The translations under genes and the position numbers were made by a program. Under the pieces are notes generated by a model. It saw only the letters and a list, made by a program, of their open reading frames with translations, had not been told where the DNA came from and searched no databases. Below, one piece after another: positions 10,421 through 20,790 of a DNA stretch of 64,000 nt (position 1 is the first letter of the stretch; every line of letters starts with the position of its first letter). The stretch is from Brasenia schreberi (taxonomy: Eukaryota; Streptophyta; Magnoliopsida; Nymphaeales; Cabombaceae): NCBI GenBank assembly GCA_036023115.1, contig JAYKKT010000086.1, positions 10,307,501-10,371,500 of the forward strand, written 5' to 3'.

Positions 10421-13276
10421 ATGTCAAAATCCAATCCAAGTGAAGTGTCGAGCCAAGGCTCATGCGCATAAAGTTCTCAGTCTTGGAGGATTTTCAAAAA
10501 CAAAATAAAACTAGATGAGATCGAGGACCTAAGAAGGGAGTTTGAGGCCAAAATCGATGCTCTCAGCCAAGAGGCTAAAGTAGGGGATTCATGTTCATCA
10601 AACGGTGAACAAAGGACTAAGAAAAAATCTGAAAAACCTCGCAAGCACAAAGAGGCCTCCGTAATGGAAGGCAACCAATACCATGAGTCCTTCACACAAA
10701 AGGACCGTAAAGCCCTACAGCAGCTACTGAAAGGGCAGAATAAAGAGAAAAGAAGCTACGCCCTATCTGATTTCCTTCCTATGGATTACGAAACAGACAG
10801 TGACGATGAAATACCGAACTTCCATCGGTATGATGGCATGGGAGACCCTAGGTCTCACTTGCAGCTTTTCTTGCGTCGAGCCCATAAGAAGAAAAAGGAC
10901 TCGATGAAATGGGTGTATTGGTTCCCTTTATCCCTTAAAGGCACAGCTACCAAATGGCTGGCTTCCTACGACTTAAGCCAGTTCGCTACTTTTGAAGAGT
11001 TAGCGAACTGCTTCATGCAAAGATTTGCACACAACGTAGAAGTCACGCCAACCCTGAATACTTTAAGGGATACAAAGCAAGGCATGAACGAAGACGTACA
11101 TGCCTTCATTATAAGATGGAGGTCGCTTTTGGGCCAAGTGCGAGAGCCCATATCCGAAGGATGCACAGTCATGCTCATCCTGGATAACTTTAAAAGCGAG
11201 TTAAAAACCCTTCTCTCACTCCATGAGATCTCAACTTTCCATAAGTTGATCAAAAAGGCATCCCTTTTCGAAACCAACTTGCAAAAAGGGACATACGATC
11301 ACTTGTGGAAAGGAAGTGCCATTTCTAAAACCCGTTTGGAAAAGCCCATCACATACGGGCTACCCACGATGGACAAAGGGGAAAAGCCCCATAAAATCGC
11401 CAATGTCCAGGTGGATCCAGGCGTGGCAGGCACTTCCAAACATTTTGAAAAACTAGAAAACAAAAGGGAGCAAACCTTTCAAAAATCGGTTGAAAAATGG
11501 GAGTACACTCCACTGGGGCAACCTGTGTCGGAGGTCCTAGACCTCCTACTTGCCCAGGGCATGATAGAACTCCCCGAAATTCCTGAAGGAGTCACTTCCA
11601 AGGGGGGGTATTTAAACCGATTTTGTAAATATCATCTGCTCAAGGGCCATGATACCAAACGTTGCTTCTCCCTTTTAAATAAAATTGAGAACTTGATAGC
11701 AGAAGGTCGGCTCCAGGTCACTGCAAAACCTAAGCCCCCTCAAGCTATCTTCAAAGAACCCTTTCCCAAACACGTCAGTGGCAGTGGGAAAGGAAAGGAG
11801 GTATGTACCCTCACCATTTCTAAGGAACTAGCGCAAAAACCAGATCCTGGTCGACCCACTTGTGCGCCCACTCTTGTATTATACAAGAAGCCCACCCAAG
11901 TCGTCATTCGGGGACCACCAAAAGTGGAATCCCCGACAAAACCAGTTTTGAAAATCCAAGGTTCTCCTCAGCTCATCCTTAGAGCCAAGTTTAGCGCGAA
12001 CCCTAGGATGGTCGTGGGGGAAGTTACTAGATCCAGGAGGATCTACCAACCCCCACACCTTCAAGGTGCTAAAAAGGTGGTCAGTGTGCCTGGCCCCTCA
12101 AAAGCATGTATCCCTACGGTTCTGCCAAAAGCAGATAAGGACAAAGTCATCCTAAATCCTTATGACTTCAAAAACCACCTTCCAAAGATTCGAACAAACC
12201 TTTAGGAGCAAGGTTTGTAGGAATAGACTTGTATTAGAGAAAATTCTAGAAAGGGCCAAGGTTGATTCGAACATAAGTCCGGAATCCATGTCTGCCCAAG
12301 TGGCTTTATTAGGAGCAAAATCACCCATCACTTTTTCGGAAGATGATGTAGATAGGCCCTACGAATCCCACAACCAAGCCCTGTATATCGAGGTGGTTCT
12401 GAATAACCACTCTTTGGACAGGTGCCTAGTCGATGGTGGAGGAGGGCTCAACATCCTTCCACTTCATGTGGCGTATAAAATCGGAGTCACCTTGACTTCA
12501 GTAAACCCAAGCCCCATCGTTATCACTGGATACGATGGGAATGCGTCTAGACCTTTAGGATCCATCGAACTACCAATGGAAACGGGAGGGATCGAACACA
12601 CGGGGGTGTTCCATGTCTTGGACATCCACCCCCATTATAACCTGTTGCTGGGAAGACCCTGGATACACAATTTGTGTGCTGTGCCATCCACCTTCCACAG
12701 GTGTGTCAAGATTCCTTTCAAGGACCAGGTCGTAGTGATCTTAGGTGAGAGTCACCCACAGCTTCAGGGGATCATAAACTCCCCTTTTTATCCAGCTCCC
12801 AGGCCCATGAGGCTAACCTAGGGCAAATTATGGTTGAGCCACCTTGGCTCGTGTTAAACAACCCTAGGAAGGTTATATGTGTGAAGGGGCCGCCCAAAGC
12901 AAGCTCCCTCCCGATCTTAACCCTTCTAGGAAAACCCAAGCGTTCCCTATTTCCAAAGCCCCTAGACAAAAGGCCATATGAGCACAATATGAACGACAAC
13001 ATGTTCCAGGACCACGACTTGTACTAGGCCTTTTCAAAAAACAAAAAGTCATAGAACATGTTGTTCAACATAGGCTATACGCCCTATAAAAGTCTAGGAG
13101 CGCAGAACCTGGGTCTCTTAGAGCCCATCCTTCCTAGGGCCAATCCAAGCTGATACGGGATCGGCTATACTCCCCGAATACCGCCGGAGCCACCCCCTAT
13201 GACCACCTGGGTCAAGGGTGCCCCGGAACCTGTCTTAGAAGAGACCTACGATTTAGATCTCCTATTCTGAGTCTAA
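10421..13276 (+). pseudogene. E1 gag-protease
   Basis: This is a fused gag (capsid/nucleocapsid) and aspartic protease gene; processing of the polyprotein would form the virus-like particle. The ATG at 10421 matches N1. The gag core (YDGMGDPRSHLQLF onward), the CHHC knuckle (CKYHLLKGHDTKRC) and the protease (LVDGGGGLNILPL, later LLGRPWIH) are all recognisable. Lesions: TAA at 10469; a 34-bp foldback filler replacing about 48 bp at 12191-12224, with a frameshift; a 1-bp loss near 12787; TAG at 13025 and 13052; TGA at 13268. The longest surviving stretch is 10472-12205. The catalytic motif reads DGG where D-S/T-G is usual. It cannot give a complete polyprotein. Confidence 0.9.
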
Positions 13277-13301
13277 CCCGTAGCATTTTCCCTTTGTAGG
13301 T

Positions 13302-14371
13302 ATGATGGAAGATCCCTTTTATAAAAATACAAAAACATTTGCAAAACTTAAAATAAAAAAAATCGAAAAAGAAGAAAAGCCAAAAACAATGGAAAAACAA
13401 AAACTCGAAAATAGAGTGCTTTGTATAGTTCCCAAAGTTCTTGTTTTACAAAAACCCAAAAAAATCGAAAATTTGGAAAATACCAAAAAGATTTTGTACA
13501 TAGCTGCTCCTGGTAGGACTTTGGCAAAAGAAAAGGATTTCGAAAGAAACGTCGTCTGCATAGCCAAACCAAAAATTTCGAAATCACTTGAAAATTCAAG
13601 TACAAAACCAGGTCTTTTTGAAAACCACGCATCAACTTCCGTCGGTTCTATAGCCCACGAGAATGATCGAAGCCCAGAAGTAGATCCCCTTGGAGAGGAT
13701 CCCACTTCTGAGCTCCCAGAATTTCATAAAATTCTCAATTTTGAAAGACCTTCCCAATCAGTAGAAGGAGATTTCATAGAGGTGAACCTAGGGGATGATT
13801 CCAATCCCAAATCCATCAAAATAGGTGCATGTTTGCATGAATATGAAAAGTTAGCATTCATTGCATTTCTACGAACCTATTTAGATGTGTTTGCATGGAC
13901 GTATGAAGACATGCCGGGCATAGACCCCAGCATTGTCGAGTATCGTCTTCCCTTAGATGCAGGTGTAAAACCCATAAAGCAGAAGCTTAGGAAAATACAC
14001 CCGAATGTACACACGCAAGTCAAAGAGGGTTTAGAAGATCTGTTAAAAGCCGAATTTATAAAACCCATTGTGTATTCTGATTGGTTGTCAAACATCGTTG
14101 TAGTTTGAAAAACCAATGGGAAAATTCGAATATGCATCGATTTCATAAACCAGAATAAAGCCACTCCAAAGGATAATTATCCTTTACCAAACATAGATTT
14201 GATAGTCGATAGTACTGCAAATCATGAAATGTTTTCATTTATGGATGGCTATTCAGGCTATAATCAAATCAAACTAAGTCCACAAGATCAGGGTAAGACC
14301 GCCTACACAACCCCATGGGGCACGTACTGCTATACAGTCATGCCCTTTGGTTTGAAAAATGCCGGCGCAAT
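13302..14371 (+). pseudogene. E1 pol, first segment (N-terminal repeats and half of RT)
   Basis: The start MMEDP follows a pyrimidine-rich TTTGTAG|GT. Residues 1-90 are Lys-rich with KKIEN-type repeats. The RT begins at about VFAWTYEDMPG (13879). A CGA codon in the RT finger motif (VVRKTNGK in sisters) is TGA at 14106-14108. RT continues through MDGYSGYNQIKL (first catalytic Asp) to GLKNAGA, where N1 is inserted after 14371. The gene resumes at 29159. This half alone has no YVDD. Confidence 0.9.
14367..14371. other. Target site duplication of N1, left copy
   Basis: GCAAT precedes the N1 LTR. The right copy at 29159 is GCAAC, as in uninterrupted RT genes, so the left copy carries one C-to-T change. 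Confidence 0.85.
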
Positions 14372-15558
14372 TGTAAACACCCCGAAATCCCACGAATTCT
14401 TAAACAAATCTGGTTTTGTATAAGCAGCCCCAAAGGGCTATTTTGAGTCTGGAAACCCAGGAGCCTTCCAGACAACCCTGTACATATGTTTTAAACTCTG
14501 TATTTCAAAAATATATAATATGGCTTTCGAAAACCTTTTAAAACACGTTTGTGAAACCCCAAGGCAGCTTGGCCTAATCCAGACAGGACCAGGAGAGCTA
14601 AGAAGAGCCCGGAACCGGAGCACACGTCAAGCCCGGCACAGCAACTCTTGTATCTGATTCACATCCCCAGGATCTCGAACGTCCAAGATCCTGTTCTTAT
14701 CAAAATGTCATTTGAAGTCATCTCCGGAAGGCAGAAACGGAGGCGGACGACCATGTTGGCGAAGACCCAACGCAGACGGAGTACTGATTTTGTCAGGCCC
14801 CGCACAAATCGTCCGTTTCGAACCCAGCTCGAAGGAGTCAGAGTTCAGTTTGGATTGGATCTGGACCATATATATCCAGATCCCAATCCAAACCCATGTG
14901 TGGACTTGGATTTGGATTTGGATTCAAAAATCCAATCCAATATCCATATCCATGGCCCACATCACCTTCTCATAAATGGAGGTGGGGCCCACTTGAAATT
15001 CACGTGGGATCATGGGCATGAGAGAGAGTGGGGATGGAAAATATCATCATGTGGTTTAGCCTAATTGAGTGGGTTTAAGCTTGTAATTAGCCAAAACCTA
15101 ACCTAGGGCTGCACCAACATGAGGTGGTTAAGGTCTATGGGCCATGCAAAGGGAGCTCCTTCACCTAAACCTAACCCAAAACACCTAATCCAAGCCTACC
15201 CCCCAAATCCACCCCTAATCTGAGCCTAATCACCTAACCCACTTCCCTAATCCCGGCCTAATCCCAACCTAACCACCTAACCCACTTCCCTAATCCTTCC
15301 CTAAACCTAGGTTAATTTCCCTAATCCTAGCCTAAACCTAGCCTAATCACCTAACCTAGCTCTCTAAACCTCACCCTAAAACCCAACCACCTAACCTAGC
15401 CCTAAACCCCTAAACCACCCCTAGCCCACAATCTACCCAAACCACTAGTTTTCAAAATATCTGGCCCAACCCTTTCCAGCCCACCTTATCTACATACCAC
15501 CCTACCTAAACCACCTAACCACTACCCCAAACCCAGCCCTAACCGACCTACCCATCCC

Positions 15559-15565
15559 TATATAA
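15559..15565 (+). promoter_or_regulatory. TATA box of N1 5' LTR
   Basis: TATATAA with a following C run. The 3' LTR equivalent at about 26970 reads CATATAACC, one base different, so the second LTR may promote less well. Confidence 0.6.
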
Positions 15566-16522
15566 ACCCCCCCCCTTGGGGCGCGTTTTTCCTAGCTTGC
15601 AGTCCTCACCAATCCCAGCCGGGCCCTCTCTTTCCCCCATTTCCTCACCTAGCCGAACCTGCCCCCGCTGCTCCACCTGGGCCGCCTGCACCACCACCAT
15701 CCCTCCATCCCACCACCGCTTGCACCGCCATCTCCACCATCTCCCGGCCGAGCTTCACAGTCTGCCCATCTTCCTCCCAGCGGGGTACCATCTTCATTCC
15801 ATTCGGTAAGTACCCCCCCCCACTCCACCTAGCTCCTTCTCTACTCCCTCTCCACTCCTAGCCACCCACCATACCACCAACTTACCTACACATCAGCCCT
15901 TTGCTGCCACCATTCTCCCTTAGCCGAACCTAGCACAACCTAAACCACCGGCCACTACCTAGCTACCCTAACTACACCCGGCCAGCCATTTCTTCTCCCC
16001 TAAGACTTCCATTCGGCCTTCCCTTAAACTCCCTTTAGGTCCATACTCCCCAACATTCTATACTCTCCTAGTGACCCTAAACACTCACTTGGCCCAGCCC
16101 CTTTAATCCCCCACATCAAGGCGACACCCATTTGCAGCCGGCCACCTTCGAGGCGCCTATCCCGCGCCCCACTTGCAGCCGGCCAGCACCCTTTGCCATT
16201 CACCCTCGCGGAGCTCCCGTTTGCAGCCCAAGGCGAAGGCCAAGCCCACGCTCAAGCAAGGCCTCTACAGACCAGCTACTCGTAAGTGCCTAAACTCGGT
16301 CTTTAGTTGTATACTTGCTTGAGATTCAATTTGATACGGGGTTGTAATAACGGAGCATAGTCTCCCCCCGCTTGTAATAACGTGGCTTGGCACACCCACA
16401 CACGTGCACTCTCTTAGTTGTGCACGATTTTGAACACACACGGGCCTAATCAGCCCATAATATATAAGTATATATATATACTTTCATTTTCGAAGAGTTT
16501 TTGCTTAAGTTGGGTGCGTTGT

Positions 16523-17130
16523 CTTTCAATTCAAGCACTCACACACATTGAGCTTTCGCTCTTATTTGAAAGACCCAAGTAAGGGCCGACCTATACTATT
16601 TGGGTTTCATTTCATGTCGTGTGAGTAAGTCTTTCAATTCAAGCACTTTCACACACATTGAGCTTTCGCTCTTATTTGAAAGACCCAAGTAAGGGCCGAC
16701 CTATACTATTTGGGTTTCATTTCATGTCGTGTGAGTAAGTCTTTCAATTCAAGCACTTTCACACACATTGAGCTTTCGCTCTTATTTGAAAGACCCAAGT
16801 AAGGGCCGACCTATACTATTTGGGTGTCATTTCATGTCGTGTGTGTAAGTCTTTCAATTCAAGCACTCTCACACACATTGAGCCTTCGCTCTTATTCCCA
16901 AGACCTTAGTAAAGGCCTTATTGCAGTTATATTTGGGTTTCATTTATGTCGTGTGTGTAGTACTTCAATTCAAGCACTCTCACACACATTGAGCCTTCGC
17001 TCTTACTCCCAAGACCTTAGTCAAGGCCATACTGCAATTTATATTTGGGTTTTATTTCATGTCGTGTGTGTAAGTCTTTCAATTCAAGCACGCACCCACA
17101 TTGAGCCTTCGCTCTTATTTGCAAGACCCG
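16523..17130 (+). repeat. LTR tandem repeat array (N1 5' LTR), 6 units
   Basis: CTTTCAATTC recurs at 16523, 16631, 16741 and 16851, then variant units with ACTTCAATTC follow. Spacing is 108-110 bp. The same six-unit array is at about 27930-28540 in the 3' LTR. Confidence 0.85.
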
Positions 17131-17531
17131 AGTAAGGGCTCATATACATACTCTATATACATATCTCCCTTCGGCACTTACTTTACAAGTCATTTCCCTT
17201 CGGTTATTTCCCTTCGGTTATTTCCCTTCAGTATTGTCTTTACATTTGGGGTTTTCCCTTTGGAGTAGCGTGAGTTTGCATTGCATCTACGCCATACCAC
17301 GAGGTAGGACGCATATTGCATCAAAGCAAGCCCCGCTCGAATTCGCCCATGTAGTGGAGTGTTCATAACACACAAACTAGGTGGCCCGAAAAGGGATAAA
17401 AGAAAAGACTTAGGCACGTGCAAATCCATGTGATCTAAAACATGCAATTGCATTTAAAAGACCCGAAATAGACACCTCGAACCGCTTCGTAGGCTTTCTA
17501 TCCCATAAAACTCTATTTTTTGCAAAGTGTA

Positions 17532-17660
17532 CAGACTGACCCTTGCGCATCGGTGCAAGAAGGTCTGCGACCACAAGAGCTCACTTGCTCACAGTCGCCA
17601 CGTTTAGAAGTCAGTGTTAAAAATATCTTCGCTAGCTTAGGTAAGCTAGCTGGCACGCCC
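17532..17660 (+). promoter_or_regulatory. U5 two-hairpin module with PBS-like decamer (N1 5' LTR)
   Basis: Hairpin 1 is at 17532-17567. Hairpin 2 (GCTAGCTT/AAGCTAGC) is at 17631-17650. TGGCACGCCC is at 17651-17660. The 3' LTR copy is at 28941-29069, with the decamer mutated to TGGCACACCC. Confidence 0.72.
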
Positions 17661-17754
17661 TGTTTGCATACATAGGCCTTAGACGTACGAGAGGATCCAC
17701 TCCGAGCCCTGAAAAGAGGCAAGAGGCGTTGGATTTTCGCGCATTTATAGAGAT

Positions 17755-17772
17755 TGGCACGCCCGGTGGGAC
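17755..17772 (+). promoter_or_regulatory. Primer binding site (N1), with splice-donor-like GTGAGC next to it
   Basis: TGGCACGCCCGGTGGGAC begins five bases after the LTR. GTGAGC at 17773 has the form of a strong 5' splice site. A pyrimidine-rich stretch ending CTTAG at 17879 has the form of a 3' splice site just before gag. No transcript evidence is available here. Confidence 0.75.
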
Positions 17773-17894
17773 GTGAGCCTTTCAAAAATCGATTTTCTTT
17801 TAAATAGAAGTCTTGCGAAAATTTTGTAAAAAGGTGTCATTTTAACTTGTTTTCTTTGCTTGTACTTAGGACATTTTGAAAAAGCTTGAAAAGC

Positions 17895-20765
17895 ATGTCA
17901 AAATCCAATCCAAGTGAAGTGTCGAGCCAAGGCTCATGCGCATCAAGTTCTCACTCTAGGAGGATTTTCAAAAACAAAATAAAACTAGATGAAATCGAGG
18001 ACTTGAGAAGGGAGTTTGAGGCCAAAATCGATGCTCTCAGCCAAGAGGCTGAAGTAGGCGATTCATGTTCATCAAACGGTGAACAAAGGCCTAAAAAGAA
18101 ATCTAAAAAACCTCGCAAGCACAAAGAGGCCTCCGTAATGAAAGGCAACCAATACCACGAGTCCTTCACACAAAAGGACCGTAAAGCCCTACAGCAGTTG
18201 CTGAAAGGGCAGAATAAAGAGAAAAGGAGCTACGCCCTATCTGATTTCCTTCCTATGGATTACGAAATAGACAGTGACGATGAAATACCGAACTTCCATC
18301 GGTATGATGGCATGGGAGACCCTAGGTCTCACTTGCAGCTTTTCTCACGTCGAGCCCATAAGAAGAAAAAGGACTCGATGAAATGGGTGTATTGGTTCCC
18401 TCTATCCCTTAAAGGCACAGCTGCCAAATGGCTGGCTTCCTACGACTTAAGCCAGTTCGCTACTTTTGAAGAGTTAGCGAACTGCTTCATGCAAAGATTT
18501 GCACACAACGTAGAAGTCACGCCAACCCTGAATACCTTAAGGGATACAAAGCAAGGCATGAACGAAGACGTACATGCCTTCATTATAAGATGGAGGTCGC
18601 TTTTGGGCCAAGTGCGAGAGCCCATATCCAAAGGATGCGCAGTAATGCTCATCCTGGATAATTTTAAAAGTGAGTTAAAAACCCTTCTCTCGCTTCATGA
18701 GATTTCAACTTTCCTTAAGTTGATCAAAAAGGCCTCCCTGTTCGAACCCAACTTGCGAAAAGGGACATACGATCACTTGTGGAAAGGAAGTGTCGTTTCC
18801 AAAACCCGCTTGGAAAAGCCCATCACATAGGGGCTACCCACGATGGACAAAGGGGCAAAGCCCCATAAAATCGCCAATGTCCGGGTGGATCCAGGCGTGG
18901 CGGGCACTTCCAAAAATTTTGAAAAGTTAGAAAATAAGAGGGAGCGAAATTTTCAAAAACCGGTTGAAAAACGGGAGTATACTCCGCTGGGGCAACCTGT
19001 GTCGGAGGTCCTAGACCTCCTACTTACCCAGGGCATGATAGAACTCCCTGAAATACCCGAAGGAGTCACTTCCAAAGGGGGGTATTTAAACCGATTTTGT
19101 AAGTATCATCGGCTCAAAGGCCATGATACCAAACGTTGCTTCTCTCTCTTAAATAAAATTGAGAACTTGATAGCAGAAGGCCGGCTCCAGGTCACTGCAA
19201 AACCTAAGCCACCTCAAGCTATCTTCAAGGAACCCTTTCCCAAACACGCCAGTGGCAGTGGGAAAGGAAAGGAGGTATGTACCCTCACCATTTCCAAGGA
19301 ACTAGCGGAAGAACCAGAACCTGGTTGACCCACTTGTGCACCCGTTCTTGTGCTATACAAGAAACCCGCCCAAGTCGTCATTCGGGGACCACCAAGAGTG
19401 GAAACCCCGGTAAAACCAGTTTTAAAAATCCAAGGTTCTCCTCAGCTCATCCTTAGAGCCAAAATTTGCGCGAACCCTAGGTTGATCGTGGGGGAAGTCA
19501 CTAAATCCGGGAGGGTCTATCAACCCCCGCACCTTCAAGGTGCTCAAAAGGTGGTCAGTGTGCCTGGCCCCTCAAAAGCATGTATCCCTAGTGGTCTGCC
19601 AAAAGCAGATAAGGACAAAGTCATCCTAAATCCTTATGACTTCGAAAACCACTTTTCAAAGATTCCTATTCACATGTCTATTCTAGAGCTTATAAAAACC
19701 TCGCCTAGGCATAGACTGGTATTAGAGAAAATTCTAGAAAGGTCCAAGGTTGATTCGAACATAAGTCTGGAATCCTTGTCTACCCAAGTGGCTTTGCTAG
19801 GAGCAAAATCGCCCATCACTTTTTCTGAAGATGATGTAGATAGACCCTACAAAATCCATAACTAGGCCCTGCATATCGAGGTGGTTCTAAACAACCACTC
19901 TCTGGACAGGTGCCTAGTCGATGGTGGAGGAGGGCTCAACATCCTTCCACTTCATGTGGCGTATAAAATCGGAGTCACCTTGACTTCAGTGAACCCAAGC
20001 CCCATCGTTATCACTGGATACGATGGGAATGCATCTAGACCTTTAGGATCCATCGAACTCCCAATGGAAACGGGAGGGATCGAACACACGGGGGTGTTCC
20101 ATGTCTTGGACATCCACCCCCACTATAACCTACTGCTAGGAAGGCCCTGGATACACAGTTTGTGCGCTGTGCCATCCACCTTCCACAGGTGTGTCAAGAT
20201 CCCTTTTAGGGACCAGGTCGTAGTGATCCTAGGTGAGAGTCACCCACAGCTTCAGGGGATCATAAACTCCCCTTGTTTATCAAGCTCTCAGGCCCATGAG
20301 GCTAACCTGGGGCAAATTATGGTTGAGCCACCTCGGCTCGTGTTAAACAACCCTAGGAAGGTTGTATGTGTGAAGGGGCCGTCCAAAGCAGGCCCCCTCC
20401 TGACTTTAATCCTTCTAGGAAAACCCAAGCGTTCCCTATTTCCAAAGCCCCTGGACAAGAGGCCATACGAGCACAATATGGACGATAGTATGTTCCTGGA
20501 CCACGACTTGTATCCAACCTTTTCAAAAAACAAAAAGTCATGGAACATGTTATTAAACATGGGCTACATGCCCTACAAAAGTCTAGGGGCACAGAACCAG
20601 GGTCTCCTAGAGCCCATCCTTCCTAGGGCCTATCCAAGCCGATATGGGATCGGCTATACTCCCCGAATACCGCCGGAGCCACCCCCTGTGACCACTTGGG
20701 TCAACGGTGCCCCGGAACCTGCCTTAGAAGAGACCTACGATTTAGATCTCCTATTCCGATTCTAA
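17895..20765 (+). pseudogene. N1 gag-protease
   Basis: One frame of about 956 codons starts at ATG 17895 (MSKSNPSEVSSQ) and ends at TAA 20763. Rough order: a charged coiled N-terminus (residues 35-80), the gag core (132-275), a knuckle CKYHRLKGHDTKRC (about 402-416) of the C-X2-H-X4-H-X4-C type, and the protease with LVDGGGGLNILPL (about 672-685) and LLGRPWIH (about 747). Gag forms particles and packages RNA; the protease cleaves the polyprotein. Three in-frame nonsense codons break it: TAG 18828 (Tyr in sisters), TGA 19326 (Arg) and TAG 19863 (Gln). Otherwise it is collinear with its sisters. Protease activity is uncertain because the usual Ser/Thr of D-S/T-G is Gly. Confidence 0.93.
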
Positions 20766-20790
20766 CTCGTAGTGTTTTCCCTTTGTAGGT

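Larger units (their letters stand above)
14372..17749 (+). repeat. N1 5' LTR (3,378 bp), TG...TA ends
   Basis: It starts TGTAAACACC and ends GCATTTATA, five bases before the PBS. Compared with the 3' LTR it lacks about 45 bp near 15045 at a short direct repeat (ATCA). It holds the U3 dyad, CCTAA-rich tract (about 15170-15420), TATA box, repeat array and U5 module. The terminal TA differs from CA in E1. Confidence 0.92.
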
